Assembly: GCA_013399015.1 (NCBI GenBank)
Contig: VWZX01007020.1
Location: forward strand, 2,046,001 to 2,110,000
From: Galbula dea
Lineage: Eukaryota > Chordata > Aves > Piciformes > Galbulidae
Direction of reading: 5' to 3'
Length of the DNA: 64,000 bases
This document shows, in pieces, positions 47,601 through 58,925 of this stretch. The notes under the pieces are model-generated. The model ran no database searches. It was not told where the DNA came from and was given only the letters and a program-made list of their open reading frames with translations. Position 1 is the first letter of the stretch. The number at the start of each line of letters is the position of its first letter. The position numbers and the translations under genes were made by a program.

Positions 47601-49560
47601 ATAATACAAGTTTGAAATGTTGCCTGTTTTGTATTGCTGGATACTGAAATTATTTAGGCTCGTATATTTATCTAGTTTATCTTGACATGTGAAGATTAGG
47701 AGTAATTTACATTTATTGGAATGAAAGTGAAATGAATCCATCAAATCCCTCCACCCACTGTTTTCCTAGCTCACTGACAGGCAGAATAAAGTAGTGATTT
47801 TCACTTTTCCTTGTTCTTTCTGAATCCAGCAAACAGCTTTAAAATGCAAAAGCTAGAAGTCTGACATGGTAAATTTAACTTACAGTAGCAGCTGCAGAAC
47901 TAATTTTTCTACGTGGGCAAAATAAACCTATTAAGATGCCCCCAGCCTCTAGGGGGCTGCTGTAGCAGCAACAGGCACAAGCAATTTCCATACTGTGAAG
48001 CTTGAAAGAGTTCTGCTGAGGTGCAATTGAAGACTGTAGGAGGATTTTATTTTTCCTGGTGATTTCCTGTACCAGGTATCTGGAAAGTATGTTAAAAGTG
48101 CTGAAGCTTAAAGGCTTCCATGTTTTCGGCAGCTGGGAGGCTGGCATCGGTCTTATTTGTGTGCCAGGCCAACTGCTTCAATTACCAATTTATCACTGGG
48201 AAGCAGTAGTGGATTTTTAAAGTTTGAGGATAGATCTGAGCTCTTACTATCTAAAAGAAAATTTGTGATTCTGTTAGGAAGATTGTGTATGTGCTGAATG
48301 GTTCTAGGATTTAAACCTACTGTTTTGGGTAGCATTTATACATAAGTCTTATAGGTCCTACTAGAGCTGCAATATTACCTATTCTGATCTACATTGTAGT
48401 GAAATTGAAATTTGTGTAAAAATACTGGAAGTTGTGTTATTACTCCTGTTAGTTTAATGTAGTAAAATTACCTCATCCCTACCCTCAGAGTCACAGCCCT
48501 TTAATGGGCTTAGGAAATTGTCATAGAAGCTCAAGAATCCCATTGTTGTCTCTTGAGAGGTGAAACATGCTGTCTGTGTTTGTAGTACCTAATGCTGTTC
48601 TTGCCCTGTTCACAATGCACCTAGAGAACCAGTTAATTTTCTGCATTGTGTATGTATCAGTTTTGGCATAGCAGGAAGTATTTAAGGTAATTGTCTGAAA
48701 TATTATGTTACTGCCTATCAGTGTAATGGAATATTTTGTAATTTATTTTTGTAAAATAGCTGCTTTTGTTTTGTAAAATATCTGATTTGCATTAGCTGCA
48801 GTTAGGAAATGGATTCTTTGAAGAGCTGTTTTTCTGACCCTAAGTACTACAAATTCATTGCCTATTTCGAAGACATCTAAAAACCTGCCAATCAGAGGAG
48901 TTTCATGCATTGTTTTGAAACTGCAGTTTTATAATGGATCAGGGCAGGACCGTTGCATTTATACCTGGCATAGTGTGTGTCTCGCAGATGGGGTCACACC
49001 ATCTCTCCACTTCCCCATGCTTCAGGCCGGGTTGGTGCCAGAAGGGACTGAGTCTTCTCCCAGGATTTTCTTTGTGATTCAGGACAGTGGTGGGAGCTGT
49101 TGGAGAAGCCCAGAGTAGGCAACGCTTATCTTGCAAGCATGGGCATGCTCAGGGGTTTGTTCAGGCACCTTCTTGTAGGTTTTAGCAACTTTTTGTTTCT
49201 TCTTAATTCTAGATATAGTTTAGTGAGGTTTGGAGGGGTGGATTTTCATTTGTTTTGTGGTTTTGTTTCCTACAGATAGACCCCATGTTAGTTTTCCTTT
49301 TGATTTCTGTGGACTGTTACTACATTGGGAATATGGAGGAACAGCTGACTGTGACTGGCTTGCTGTAAAAGCTGGGTTTCGGTATAGCCTGATGTATAGC
49401 TCTGTTGAGGAGGAATACCCAAGGGATATTTTCTTAGTAGTGCTACAGGGCTTTTTAAATTATAAGACAGTGTTCTCAAGGATAATGGTGAATTTCAGTG
49501 ACAACTTCAGTAAATCAAACAAGATTAAAGATTAAGATTTAATTTAAAGATTAAGATTTA
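44654..49560. other. Unique AT-rich sequence, no gene seen
   Basis: About 4.9 kb has no supportable gene. Short local duplications occur at 46109-46150 (TTAAGTGCAAG twice), 46279-46305 (GGTTACAGT twice) and 49523-49560 (TTAAAGATTAAGATTTAA twice). Open frames such as 49230-49535 have no domains. Presumed intron. Confidence 0.5.
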
Positions 49561-49723
49561 AAGGGGTGGAGTGTCTTCCTTATGTGGAAAAGCTGAGGGA
49601 GCTGGGTCTCTAGCTTGGAGAAGAGGAGACTAAGAGGTGACCTCATCTATGCTTATAAATATATGAAGGGTGGGTGTCAGGAGGATAGGGTCAGGCTCTT
49701 GTCAGTTAAACCCAGTGATAAGA
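49561..49723 (+). mobile_element. CR1 LINE, 5' part, split by an LTR
   Basis: Sense CR1 of the recent subfamily reads GAAAAGCTGAGGGAGCTGGG, GAGAAGAGGAGACTAAGAGG, TGACCTCATCTATGCTTATA and GGGTGGGTGTCAGGAGGATA. It runs into the target site ATAAGA at 49718-49723, where the LTR interrupts it. The element resumes at 50217 at the matching point of the CR1 consensus. Confidence 0.93.
49718..49723. repeat. Target-site duplication, left copy (ATAAGA)
   Basis: The six bases immediately left of the LTR are identical to 50211-50216 on the right. A 6-base duplication is typical of class II (ERVK and alpharetrovirus-type) integrases. Confidence 0.88.
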
Positions 49724-50210
49724 TGTTGGGGCCTTAGCTATATTCTGGAGGAAAATGGATGTGTAGTGAGCCATCTTAGGCATTGTCTGACAGGATTCTG
49801 TTCTCTTGGGAAAGTATGTTGTTTTGGAATACTTGTTATGAGAGCCTGCAGATTTGAGCTCTGTACTGTGTGAAAATGTCCTGAGAAGAGCAGATTCAAG
49901 GGCAGCGTGTTTGTGCAGCTCCGGAACAAGGAGATCAACAGCCCTGCCACCTGTAACAACAAGAACCTGTCAGGAGGAGTCAGAGATGGAGATTGATGCC
50001 TTGTGGTCAGTAGGTCTTAGCAAATCACCTGCAATATTTAGGCGCGTGGACAAGATAGGGCAGCCAATAAATCTATGCATACACAAAGCGTGATCGTGTG
50101 TACGGGACGAACTATGCTATATAAGGGTGTAGCCTTCTGATTAAAGTTGGATTTGAACCTGCATCACATTGATGTTTTGTTCTGTCTCGCTCGCCTGGAA
50201 GCCCGCGGCA
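49724..50210 (+). mobile_element. Solo LTR of a class II (ERVK-like) endogenous retrovirus nested in CR1
   Basis: This 487-base LTR begins TGTTGGGGCC and ends CCCGCGGCA (TG...CA). It is flanked by perfect ATAAGA duplications and sits precisely inside a CR1 element. On the + strand it shows a CCAAT box (50064-50068), a TATATAA box (50118-50124) and an ATTAAA poly(A) signal (50140-50145). That ordering gives a U3 of about 420 bases, a short R and a U5 of roughly 60 bases. No internal retroviral genes remain, so it arose by LTR-LTR recombination. Perfect duplications and retained CpG sites suggest a younger age than the surrounding repeats. It lies in the same orientation as the zinc-finger exon upstream. 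I do not recognise the exact family. Confidence 0.88.
50064..50145 (+). promoter_or_regulatory. LTR core promoter and poly(A) signal
   Basis: CCAAT at 50064, TATATAA at 50118 and ATTAAA at 50140 are spaced as in short-R retroviral LTRs. Transcription would be expected to start near 50145-50150. Activity is not shown by sequence alone. Confidence 0.65.
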
Positions 50211-50216
50211 ATAAGA
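50211..50216. repeat. Target-site duplication, right copy (ATAAGA)
   Basis: It is identical to the left copy at 49718-49723 and joins directly to the continuation of the CR1 element. Confidence 0.88.
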
Positions 50217-50452
50217 AAAGGGGCAATGGTTATAAGATGAAGCATAGGAGGTTCCATGTGAATGTAAGAAAAATTTTTTTCGCAGTTTGGGTGCCAGAGC
50301 ACTGGAACAGACTGCCCAGAGAGGCTGTGGAGTCTCCTTCTCTGAACACATTTCTGTGTTTCCTGCTGTAAGGAATCCTGCTGTGGCAGGGAGGTTGGAC
50401 TAGATGATCTTTCAAGGTCCCTTCCAACTCCTAACGTTCTGTGATTCTGTGA
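50217..50452 (+). mobile_element. CR1 LINE, 3' part, after the nested LTR
   Basis: This continues the CR1 from 49723: GGGGCAATGGTTATAAGATG, AGCATAGGAGGTTCCATGTG, CCAGAGCACTGGAACAGACT, GAATCCTGCTGTGGCAGGG, CCCTTCCAACTCCTAACG and a GTGATTCTGTGA tail. A short segment that normally encodes the VFKTRLDALL part is missing near 50343-50370 compared with the sister copies at 15.9 and 44.5 kb. Confidence 0.94.
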
Positions 50453-51699
50453 AGACATTTTCAGCAGTTCTCTTAAATCTGATACCTTATTCTTAGTGGG
50501 GTTTAGGCATACAATGGACTCTTTGAAAGGGCAAGATATAACTGCAGTTCTACAATTTACAACATTAAACAAATAAAAGCTGTTAAATGCAGCATGTCAG
50601 TAATTAAGGGAGGGGAAGTAGGATGAATTCTTCAGTATGGCTGTAATACTCATCATGGATCATTTTGTTTAGTGTATTATCCAGAACTCGAGTTTCAGAG
50701 CAGCCTGTTGACAACAGTTTATGTGCAGAGCCATGTAGCTTAGCAGTACTTGCCGGGGCGCGGGGGGGAAGGTGAAGTTAAAAAAAAAGTGAAGGATATT
50801 TGTGCACGTTTATTTTCACTTTAAGCGTGAAGGGATTTAATGCAATATCTGCTTTATTCTGGTTAAACCAAAATGGAGTGAGTGCCCCTAATGGGACATT
50901 GGGAATTTATGGTATGGTGTTGACACCAAGATCGTGACAAGCAGCTCTTCACACCATGTCTGTGGAAGCAGTTATGTTTTCAGAAAGGGTGTTATGCAGA
51001 AGGTCACATCTTTGCCTCCCATCAAGATTCTTGTACAACTCAGAATGTCATTTGTATTTTTAAAATTTCTATAGTCTGTTGGCTGTCCTTAGGGGTGTGA
51101 TGGCTGCTTTAACAATTATTGCTTCCGTTCCTATTATAGAAACAATTTTGTCTGTAGTTGCAGACTCTCTGGATCATACTGCCCAGATATCAAATAGTTT
51201 GTGTACACTTCCAGCTAGTTGAGGTAGAAATGTTTCATAATAGTATACAACAGGTTTATTTCACACAAATAATCTGATTTACCTGTTGTGGTCTTCTGTG
51301 TACATCCTCATTACAGCTCACAGTTTGGAGATGTGAGAAAATAATTTCCTGGGTTTAGTACTGTAGTCAGTCAGTTATACTACATAACAAAATCACTAAT
51401 TTCTCCCAGTTAAATGGCTTCATAAAAAATTTGATGAAAAGGAAAACAAACAAAAAAACCCACCCTAGGGATTAAATCATGTCTTCATTAATCAAAATTT
51501 CACTTTAATTATTCAAGTTTGAGTTCGTACACCCATGTCTAGATGGGGTAAGTATGTTATTTTTACTGGTGCCAGCTGAACTCCTTTATTATTATTGGTT
51601 TTGGAGGAGATCTATAAAGTTTTTGTATCTTTGAAAAAAGGTCCAGTTTGATTTCTAGACCTTGAATGTTAATACCAAATTTTGACCTATTTAAAATGT
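50453..51699. other. Unique sequence, no gene seen
   Basis: A small GC-rich patch (CCGGGGCGCGGGGGGG) lies at about 50753-50769, isolated in AT-rich DNA. No gene or repeat is recognised. Presumed intron. Confidence 0.5.
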
Positions 51700-51830
51700 C
51701 TGCCAGAGAGACTTTGATTCAGTGGTTAAGTTCCTTACTGTCAGAAGACTCTGAAATTTTCAGTTCCTGAGTCCAAATTCAGGAGATACTTTCCAACTAT
51801 GACATAATTTAGACCCAGTTACTTATACCA
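51700..51830 (+). mobile_element. Possible ancient MIR/CORE-type SINE
   Basis: The layout resembles a tRNA-derived SINE. An A-box-like TTCAGTGGTTAAG (51718-51730) is followed about 35 bases later by a B-box-like GTTCCTGAGTCCAAATTC (51763-51780), then by a CORE-like segment with ATGACATAATTTAGACCCAGTTACTTATA (51799-51827) that parallels the GTGACCTTGGGCAAGTTACTTAA part of MIR. It is strongly diverged, so the call rests on order and spacing more than identity. Confidence 0.5.
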
Positions 51831-54800
51831 CTGATATTGGATGTATAATGAATTCTATGTTACTGGAACATTAAAAGTAGTTCTTCAGTCAACATTGCTT
51901 ACCCTTTCCTGTCCTATATGATCCTCACAATTCCTACTTTAATGTATTGCAATATATTTGTATGATAACAGTTCTATTTCTATGTTAAACATGTAGACTT
52001 AATTTAGGGAAGCCTTTCAGGTTACCTACTGCACATCTGCAGTTTACATATAGTAGAACAACTCTTCTGAGATTACCATTGAATTAAACTTAGGAATTTC
52101 TTAGTGCAACTGAAAATAGGGACCTTTCCCTTCCCTTTGTGTTCTAGCAGAATGATTGAGAAAATGTTTTCTGAGTTGACAGTGGTCACCATGCACAATT
52201 ATCGAGTGTTGTGGATCTTTCATGACTTTAGTTATTCCTCTATATGGCAAGACCATTTCATTTTTTGTTTGATCCAATCATAGTCTATTGGATATTGTAA
52301 GTTCTCTAGTTTGATATGCTGCTAATTGTAACCATGGTCTGCTTTATTCTCTGCCACCTGATTTTATTCTGCATTCATTGCAATGTTACTGTTGCACTTC
52401 TGTTCTTCTGTGATACATGATGTGCTGAGACACTTATCTGAGATCACTCATCCATTAGCTTTAGCACAACACCATTCTTTTTTTAATACAAAAAGGAAAG
52501 AAGAGAACATCAGCAACTGAAAATGAGGTGAAATGCATTTTCAACAGAAATACTTTACCTCTATCAACACATTTAAGGCCATTTTTCCTAAGTATTCCTA
52601 GGATCTGCATTACTGGAGACAGTCCTGCAGAGCCCTGGGATTTAGCAGCAACAGCAGGTTGAGAAAGCTGTGTGGGCTGGTAAAAGTGAAGCCATGGGAC
52701 TGCCATTGAAGTGTGTTGTGGTGTTAGTTCAGAGCTCCTGCCGTCACCCAGTGGCGAGTCCAACAGCTGAACTGATACAGAGAACAAAAGCATTACATCT
52801 CCTTGCTGTGAGAGGGTAGCTGAATAGATTGTTCCCAGCAGTTCACTCCTTAAAGAAGAGTGAACATAACAACCCCAAAACTTCAAGCAAACCTAGTCAC
52901 AAGAGAACTTCTCTGTTTACTGCATTTATATGTTTAATTTTTTTAAGGATAAGATCAAAATATTCCTTAAACGATTTTCAAGGATATAATTTCTGGTGTA
53001 TTTGTATTTTTTTATACTTCTTTCTGATTTATTTATGTTTCATGGTCTCTACCTTAACATTTGCCAAGTAGAACACTGCTAGAAAGCACTGTTTTAACTA
53101 AGTATCTTATAAATAAGAATCACGTAGGGTGGAACAAACCCCTAAATTCTTATCCGTAGGCAGGAAATAATTCATCCCTTTTAATGTGGTGATAAAGGGA
53201 ATCTACTTTTGAATGGCAAAGCTAATATCCTAAAAGAGGTTATCTCAGTGTTTGCTTCTCTTATTGCTTTGAATGAATCATTATGAATGATCTGTATCTT
53301 TTTTCCAGTTGGATTGCTATATGTAAGATTCTTAGTTTGAAGCCTGCTTTTATGGCTTATAATGACATGTCAGTGTAACTAGATCTCCACTTAACTCCAA
53401 TACCAGAAATAATGATCAGCTTAAGTCAGACATTCTGTAGTCTAATTTTACATTTGGTTCTAGTGTTTAACTCAATGCATGCCTGTCCATAATAATGATA
53501 TGAAAATCTATGAAATCAATCAGTAAACACAGGGAGTTAATCTAGAACCATGGCAGTTGATCTGTTCTAAAAATATCTCCAAAGTTATCATTTATACCTG
53601 AATTTGTATGATTTCCCTCCGCCTCTCCACCCCCCTGGGTAAAAGCAGATAAAATGGTAACTTATAACCACTGCTGCAACAGTAGTAATATCACTTTTAC
53701 AATGAGTCTCAATGTAGATAAAAGTGCAGAGATTTGGACAAAAGAACCAAATGCAGAATGTGTAGGAAGTGAGCTAATACAGCATTCTCCAGAGTGGCTC
53801 ATGCTGTTGTTGTAGTAAGAAGTACTTGGCACTATTTAAAGCTCTGAGTGTTTCTGGAGCTTTGACATGCTGTAAAATAGTAGATTTGTAATGTGTGAGC
53901 TCCTATGTCAACCTCTACAAGTTCATAAAAGCCAGCTGCTGACAACTTCTGCTTGTGCTTCACTGGCATGCATTGTATGACACTAGCTCTTAATTTCAGG
54001 AGCCCATGTTTTATTTTGCTCTGTTTTTCCATGGGGCCTTTGCCTTGTTCAGTGCATTAGGATAAGCAGTTCGCAGATTTAGAAAGGAGCAAAAACTTCT
54101 TACTCTTTTTTGCCATATTTCATGACAGTATTTAACATGCTTAGCAATGTAGATCAGACATTTTTAACCTAACTTTTTGACAGTATCAAATGTAAAACAC
54201 ACCTAGTTTTTACCTTTAATTCGAACGTGTATCCTAATACATTTTGTTGCTTCTGGGAGCTTACAGTAGAAATGAAGAAATTATGAATTACAGTCTCTGT
54301 TCATAGCATTGACTTCTGAGAGACAAATTGCATTTCACTCTGACCAGTTTGAAGTGAAAAACTATTAAATGGATCTTTGATGCAGTGATTTTTCAACGGC
54401 TACTACTACAACAACAGTAAGATTTTAGTGTTAACTCGGAACTAGATCTAGCTTACAACTTTAAGATGTCATGAGGAAGGCATAAATGGGCTTGACTGGG
54501 CACAAAGTACTCTTCTGTTGATTTCTGTAAGTTTTGTTGCAAATTCTGCTTGCAGTTGATAAAACAGGTGATTTATGGCTGATTTTTCTTGAGGAGCAGA
54601 TGGAAAACACCAGCAGTCATCAGAATGAGTTAAGCAGAGAGCAGTTACGTGCTTATAGCACCTCATACTACATTTCTGCTTGGCTGTAGAGATGGTCATA
54701 AGACCTGGAGGTTTTGACAGTGTGTTGCTTCCCACGTGTTTATGGTGAAGAAACCACAGGAAGCTGTTGAGAGCTGCTGCTTTTCCGTGGAGAGCTGGAG

Positions 54801-57800
54801 ACAGCTGAGGAGGCTCTAGGCACATTTGTATTTACTGCTGTTCTCTACTGACCTTCTAGTTTAGATGCTACTTTTGGTCTACTCTGCTGCATTGGCTGGC
54901 TTTAGTCTCCCGTGTTATTAATAGGACACAGCCCTCTGTTAGTAAAATGCAATAATCTTAAAGAAGAAGTGGCATCAGTCTTAAAAAATACAGCAGCATC
55001 AAGTGAGAGATGAAGTATGTTGTGTTTTGCACCTGAGAACCTCTCCTTTTTCTCCATTTTCTTTAAAGCATGACACTTCTGCTCTGTGATGCAGAAATTA
55101 GAGAAAGAGGCAGAAGAGAGATCAAAGGTGTTTAAATCCAGTGCAAAAGAGTCAAAGGGTTTTCAAAAATAAATAGAAGAATTTTGCAGGGAAATGAATG
55201 TTTGTTATTTCCCATGGGTTACACTGTACACCTGGTAAGGAACATGAAAACTGTAATTTGGTGAAATAGACTGTCAGTAGTAGAGTATAACAAAACACAC
55301 TTTAGACTTCATGTGTCTCATTTGGAGCTTAAGGGTTAAAATTGTAGTTTCATAACCAGCTATCTGATAACAGCTTAGCATGTGAACAACAGGAGCCAAA
55401 AATCTGGATGATTGATTTAGTATCTGATCACATTACTTTTTGTTGCAACTTTCCTAAAAAATGAATTCCATGCTGGCAAGAGGTGTCAGAGTGACAGCTC
55501 TGGAATCTTATTTATCTATCAAGAGAGAACATTTCTGACAGCAGGAGTTTGAAATCTCTCTTTAATGTCCCAAAACTCAGCCTAGCAGGATTCAGTGCAG
55601 AATATAAGGATACGATTTTGTCCTCAAACCATTTAAGACTTAGCTTCTCTGCAGGGGTTAGCATGATCTTGCACTGGCATAGGGAAGGCACAGCTTCATG
55701 AAAGGTGTTGAAGTTGTGTGATGGAAGAGCCCAGATTATTATTGTGCACATGGTTGTTGACTGTATAGAAGAGACTGTCCAGGAGCTGCAACTGCATGCC
55801 AGCCCATGCTGCCTTCCCCAGTCCGTACAGATATGGACCATTTGGCTGCTTCTTTGCAGGGGAACTCCCTATGCAGTATTCTCAGGCTTTGGGGAGAACA
55901 TGTGGGGAGCAGAATACAGGAGAGGAGTTGCCTACCATCTTCCTGTGCACATGGGCACTCTTGTGCTTTTAGTAGGTAGAGAGGAGGGCAAAATCCTCCT
56001 GTAGCTGTCTTACTGCAACCTTTCCTGGACTTACCATGGTTTTAAGAATAAACAGCTATATTCTTATGGGTAGGTGTGAGAGAAGAGTGTGTAGCCTCCT
56101 TCTTAAGCTAGTGTATTTTTAACATCATAGTTTCTTTAATGATGGAGAAGTGTTAGCAGTTTTAGTCTAGAATCTTTGGCTTGCTTTTATGTCTTCCAGT
56201 GGTTTATTTCAGGATTATGGTTTTTACTCAGACTCTTGTACTTCAGTTTTCTGTATGTCTTCTTTGTTATGCTTTGATCCTGAATAGCACAACAGTCTCA
56301 GTGTGCTGTGGTGTAAATGAGTCACAGTGGTGCAGTATTTGATACAGGTGGCTCCTGACTCATCAGTGTTATTGTAGATGAAGATTGTTTTCAAGGAGTG
56401 CTGGGAGATTGTCTTGACTTGGTAGGTGTCTGTGGAGAATCCTCTGCATGGCCTGTTGCTATACTTTTGGAGTTGAGCAATGGCTTTGAATTTTATATCA
56501 CATCTAAGCAAGATAATACAGAATAAGTGAAGGAAGGAAATAACATTTCTATCAGTGATTTTATCTGAGCAGCTAAAGTTTGAAAAAAGTTCAGAAGACC
56601 CTTTAAGATTGTACTTTTAATGTGAATGACCAAGATGTGTAGATAATGTCAACTTAAGATAAAGCTCTGATAGACTGAAATATATTTAGTTCTGTGATAG
56701 CACTAGAGGAAATTGGTGGAAAATACTGGTTAGAACAGGATTAGATAAATCTCTGAAAAATAGATTAAAGCATTAATCTTAAATTGGCAAAATGGAATAG
56801 ATGGCTGCTACTGCTAAGCTATTATTTTTTAGATCTATATATCTAATATATGAAGAACATTTTATAAAATTGAATTTTGCATTTTCTTAGTTGAATTTTA
56901 AATGAATGCTAGTTTCTGCTGGAATGGGGTCTCATCAAGCACGTATCCTTCACAATTCAACCTGAGCTTTACTAGCACTGCAGGAGTGCCCAACGTTGTC
57001 TGTATTAAAAACTTAATGTTTGGGGGAATGGAGAAGAACCAGCAGGTTTAAATCAAAAGTAAGGTTTGTAATTTGGCTCCAACCAAGAAAAAAAAGAAAA
57101 ATTTCTTTCTTTTTTTTTTTTTCCTGAAATGCTGGCTTCTCTATAAAAAGACTGTGGCTGTCTGTTTCTCCCAGAGCTATAGCAACTTCAAAGGGTTTGG
57201 CAGCATTAGAACAGCTTGGGTAGAGAAAGCCAACAGGATGTTGAATATTTGTACAGCCTAATTCCACAAGGGACTAAACCTAAACACATTTGCTGTTTTA
57301 TATGCAAATACAAGAGATGGCAATCGAAAATGAAAGGAAAAAATAAAATACCTTCTTCCTGTGTTTTGCACTGAATGTGTCAAAAGCATTGCTAGTCATA
57401 ATTGAATGCAAGTGCAAGAGCAAATACAAGATTAGATTAAGTTAAATTCAAAGTTGAATGGAAGCTGCTCAGACTGTGTGGTTTTTTTCAATTTTTTCTT
57501 AGTTGTTTTTAGTTTGATGTTCTAAGGCAGCACACTGTATTGTCATGATGAGTGTTGCTTGTGGCATGTTAGAATTCTATATGTGTAAATTTCAGCTTGA
57601 AATTTGTTGTGTTCACGATCTTCCTGAGGAGGAATTTGTGAGCGATTCTGGGAGCAAACTAGTGGAGAAAAATAACTGCTGAGACTTTAAAGGCTCCATG
57701 GTAGGAGCATCTGGGAGTAGAAAGATAAATTTCTCAGAAAAAGTGTACTTGCTGAGGAGAACAAGTGGTGGGTCAATTAAAAGTTTCTCCATCATATTTC

Positions 57801-58829
57801 ACTGTTAAGTTACAACAATTCTCCCTCACTGTTAAAATGTACAACTCTCAGCACAGCACTAGCTCTTGTAGTTTCACTTTGCTATATTCAACTTTGCTTT
57901 TTGGTGAATTCTGCAAATACTTGGGAAATTCTATAGGGGGAAAAAAAGGCAGTGCAAGCATAATGGCAGTGGAGAGTATCTCAAACTAGCAGCATAATCT
58001 GGTTTACATGCTCACTCTTCTACTGTTATACCAAGGGATTATCTGCTATTTTCAACATATTTGAACATGAACTTGCTGCTCCAGATAAGTAAGCATCTCT
58101 AGATACTCTCGCTGTTTACATCAGAGGAGGCTGTTACATTGAGAAGCTCAGACTCTAACATTTTGCTTAGAGAAGGAAATTAGAGCTCCACATGAAACTG
58201 GAACAGTAATAAGCAAGTGGATTTCAGAAAACTCTTAAGTTTTCTATCCCTCTTTCAGAAATAGTGCACGAAAATCTAGTTTGTATTGTATGAAGAGAAG
58301 AGTAAGGTGATTCTGTGCCTGGACAAAAAACAACCAAAAACCACAGTGTAGTCTTAACAGTTACTTAAATAGGTTTTTGAAAGGGAGAAGACCATAGAAA
58401 GAGTTTCTCTCTATTTTTTTTTTTTTAATGAATTCTGCTAAAACTCATTTTAACTGGCATCTTTCTCAAATTTATGTTCGGAGAAAAAAAGATGAAATCA
58501 CTTTTCCAAAGGAAAAATGAGAAAATGATTGTCTTTTTTTTTTTTTCCCCCCAGCCATTTTTAAGGCGATGACTTGACAGTGCAAAAATTCTCATATTTG
58601 TACCAAGGAAACGTTTGAATGCAAGGTTGTTTCTGGCCAGTGTTGTTAAATATCGTTCACTTATACTTACGAGTGTTTTAAGTGATTTCTCCCTAAATAG
58701 TGAATTCTCTGTCTGTTGAGTGTTTTTCTTCTTTTTCATGAAAGGAGATAGAGCTGTTTTGGCACATTAACTACTTTGTTGGGATTATCTGATGTAGTGC
58801 ATCTGAGCTCCTTGCAGCATGCAGGTGAG
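51831..58829. other. Unique AT-rich sequence, no gene seen
   Basis: About 7 kb lacks recent repeats. The larger open frames (52461-52886 -, 141 codons; 54469-54825 -, 118 codons; 55512-55841 -, 109 codons, partly opposite a 99-codon + frame) have no recognisable domain. An A/T-rich quasi-palindrome lies at 57085-57122. Presumed intron. Confidence 0.5.
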
Positions 58830-58925
58830 ACAGGGAAGTGGCATCTCCTTTTTACAGGTAGGGGAATGAGACACAAAGAAATTGAGAAATAGCTCCTCAA
58901 AAGGATCTTCCTACCCAGATCCCAT
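58830..58925 (-). mobile_element. Possible ancient MIR or L2-type 3' end
   Basis: TTTTTACAGGTAGGGGAATG followed by AGACACAAAGAAATTGAGAAATAGCTCCTC follows the inverted MIR/L2 pattern 'TTTTACAGATGAGGAAACTGAGGCACAGAGA..TTAAGT'. The match is about 45 bases long and clearly diverged. The boundaries are estimated. Confidence 0.55.

Noticed and set aside
50141..50572. 143-codon minus-strand frame
   Set aside because: It spans the end of the LTR and the antisense of the CR1 tail; not a gene.
50753..50769. GC-rich CCGGGGCGCGGGGGGG patch as a CpG island or promoter
   Set aside because: Only about 17 bases long and flanked by AT-rich DNA; far too short for a CpG island.
52461..52886. 141-codon minus-strand frame outside repeats
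   Set aside because: No domain, no recognisable family, no splice or promoter context. A frame of this length is expected by chance in 64 kb of six-frame sequence.
55512..56004. Overlapping opposite-strand frames (109 and 99 codons)
   Set aside because: Neither has a recognisable domain, and mutual overlap suggests compositional openness.
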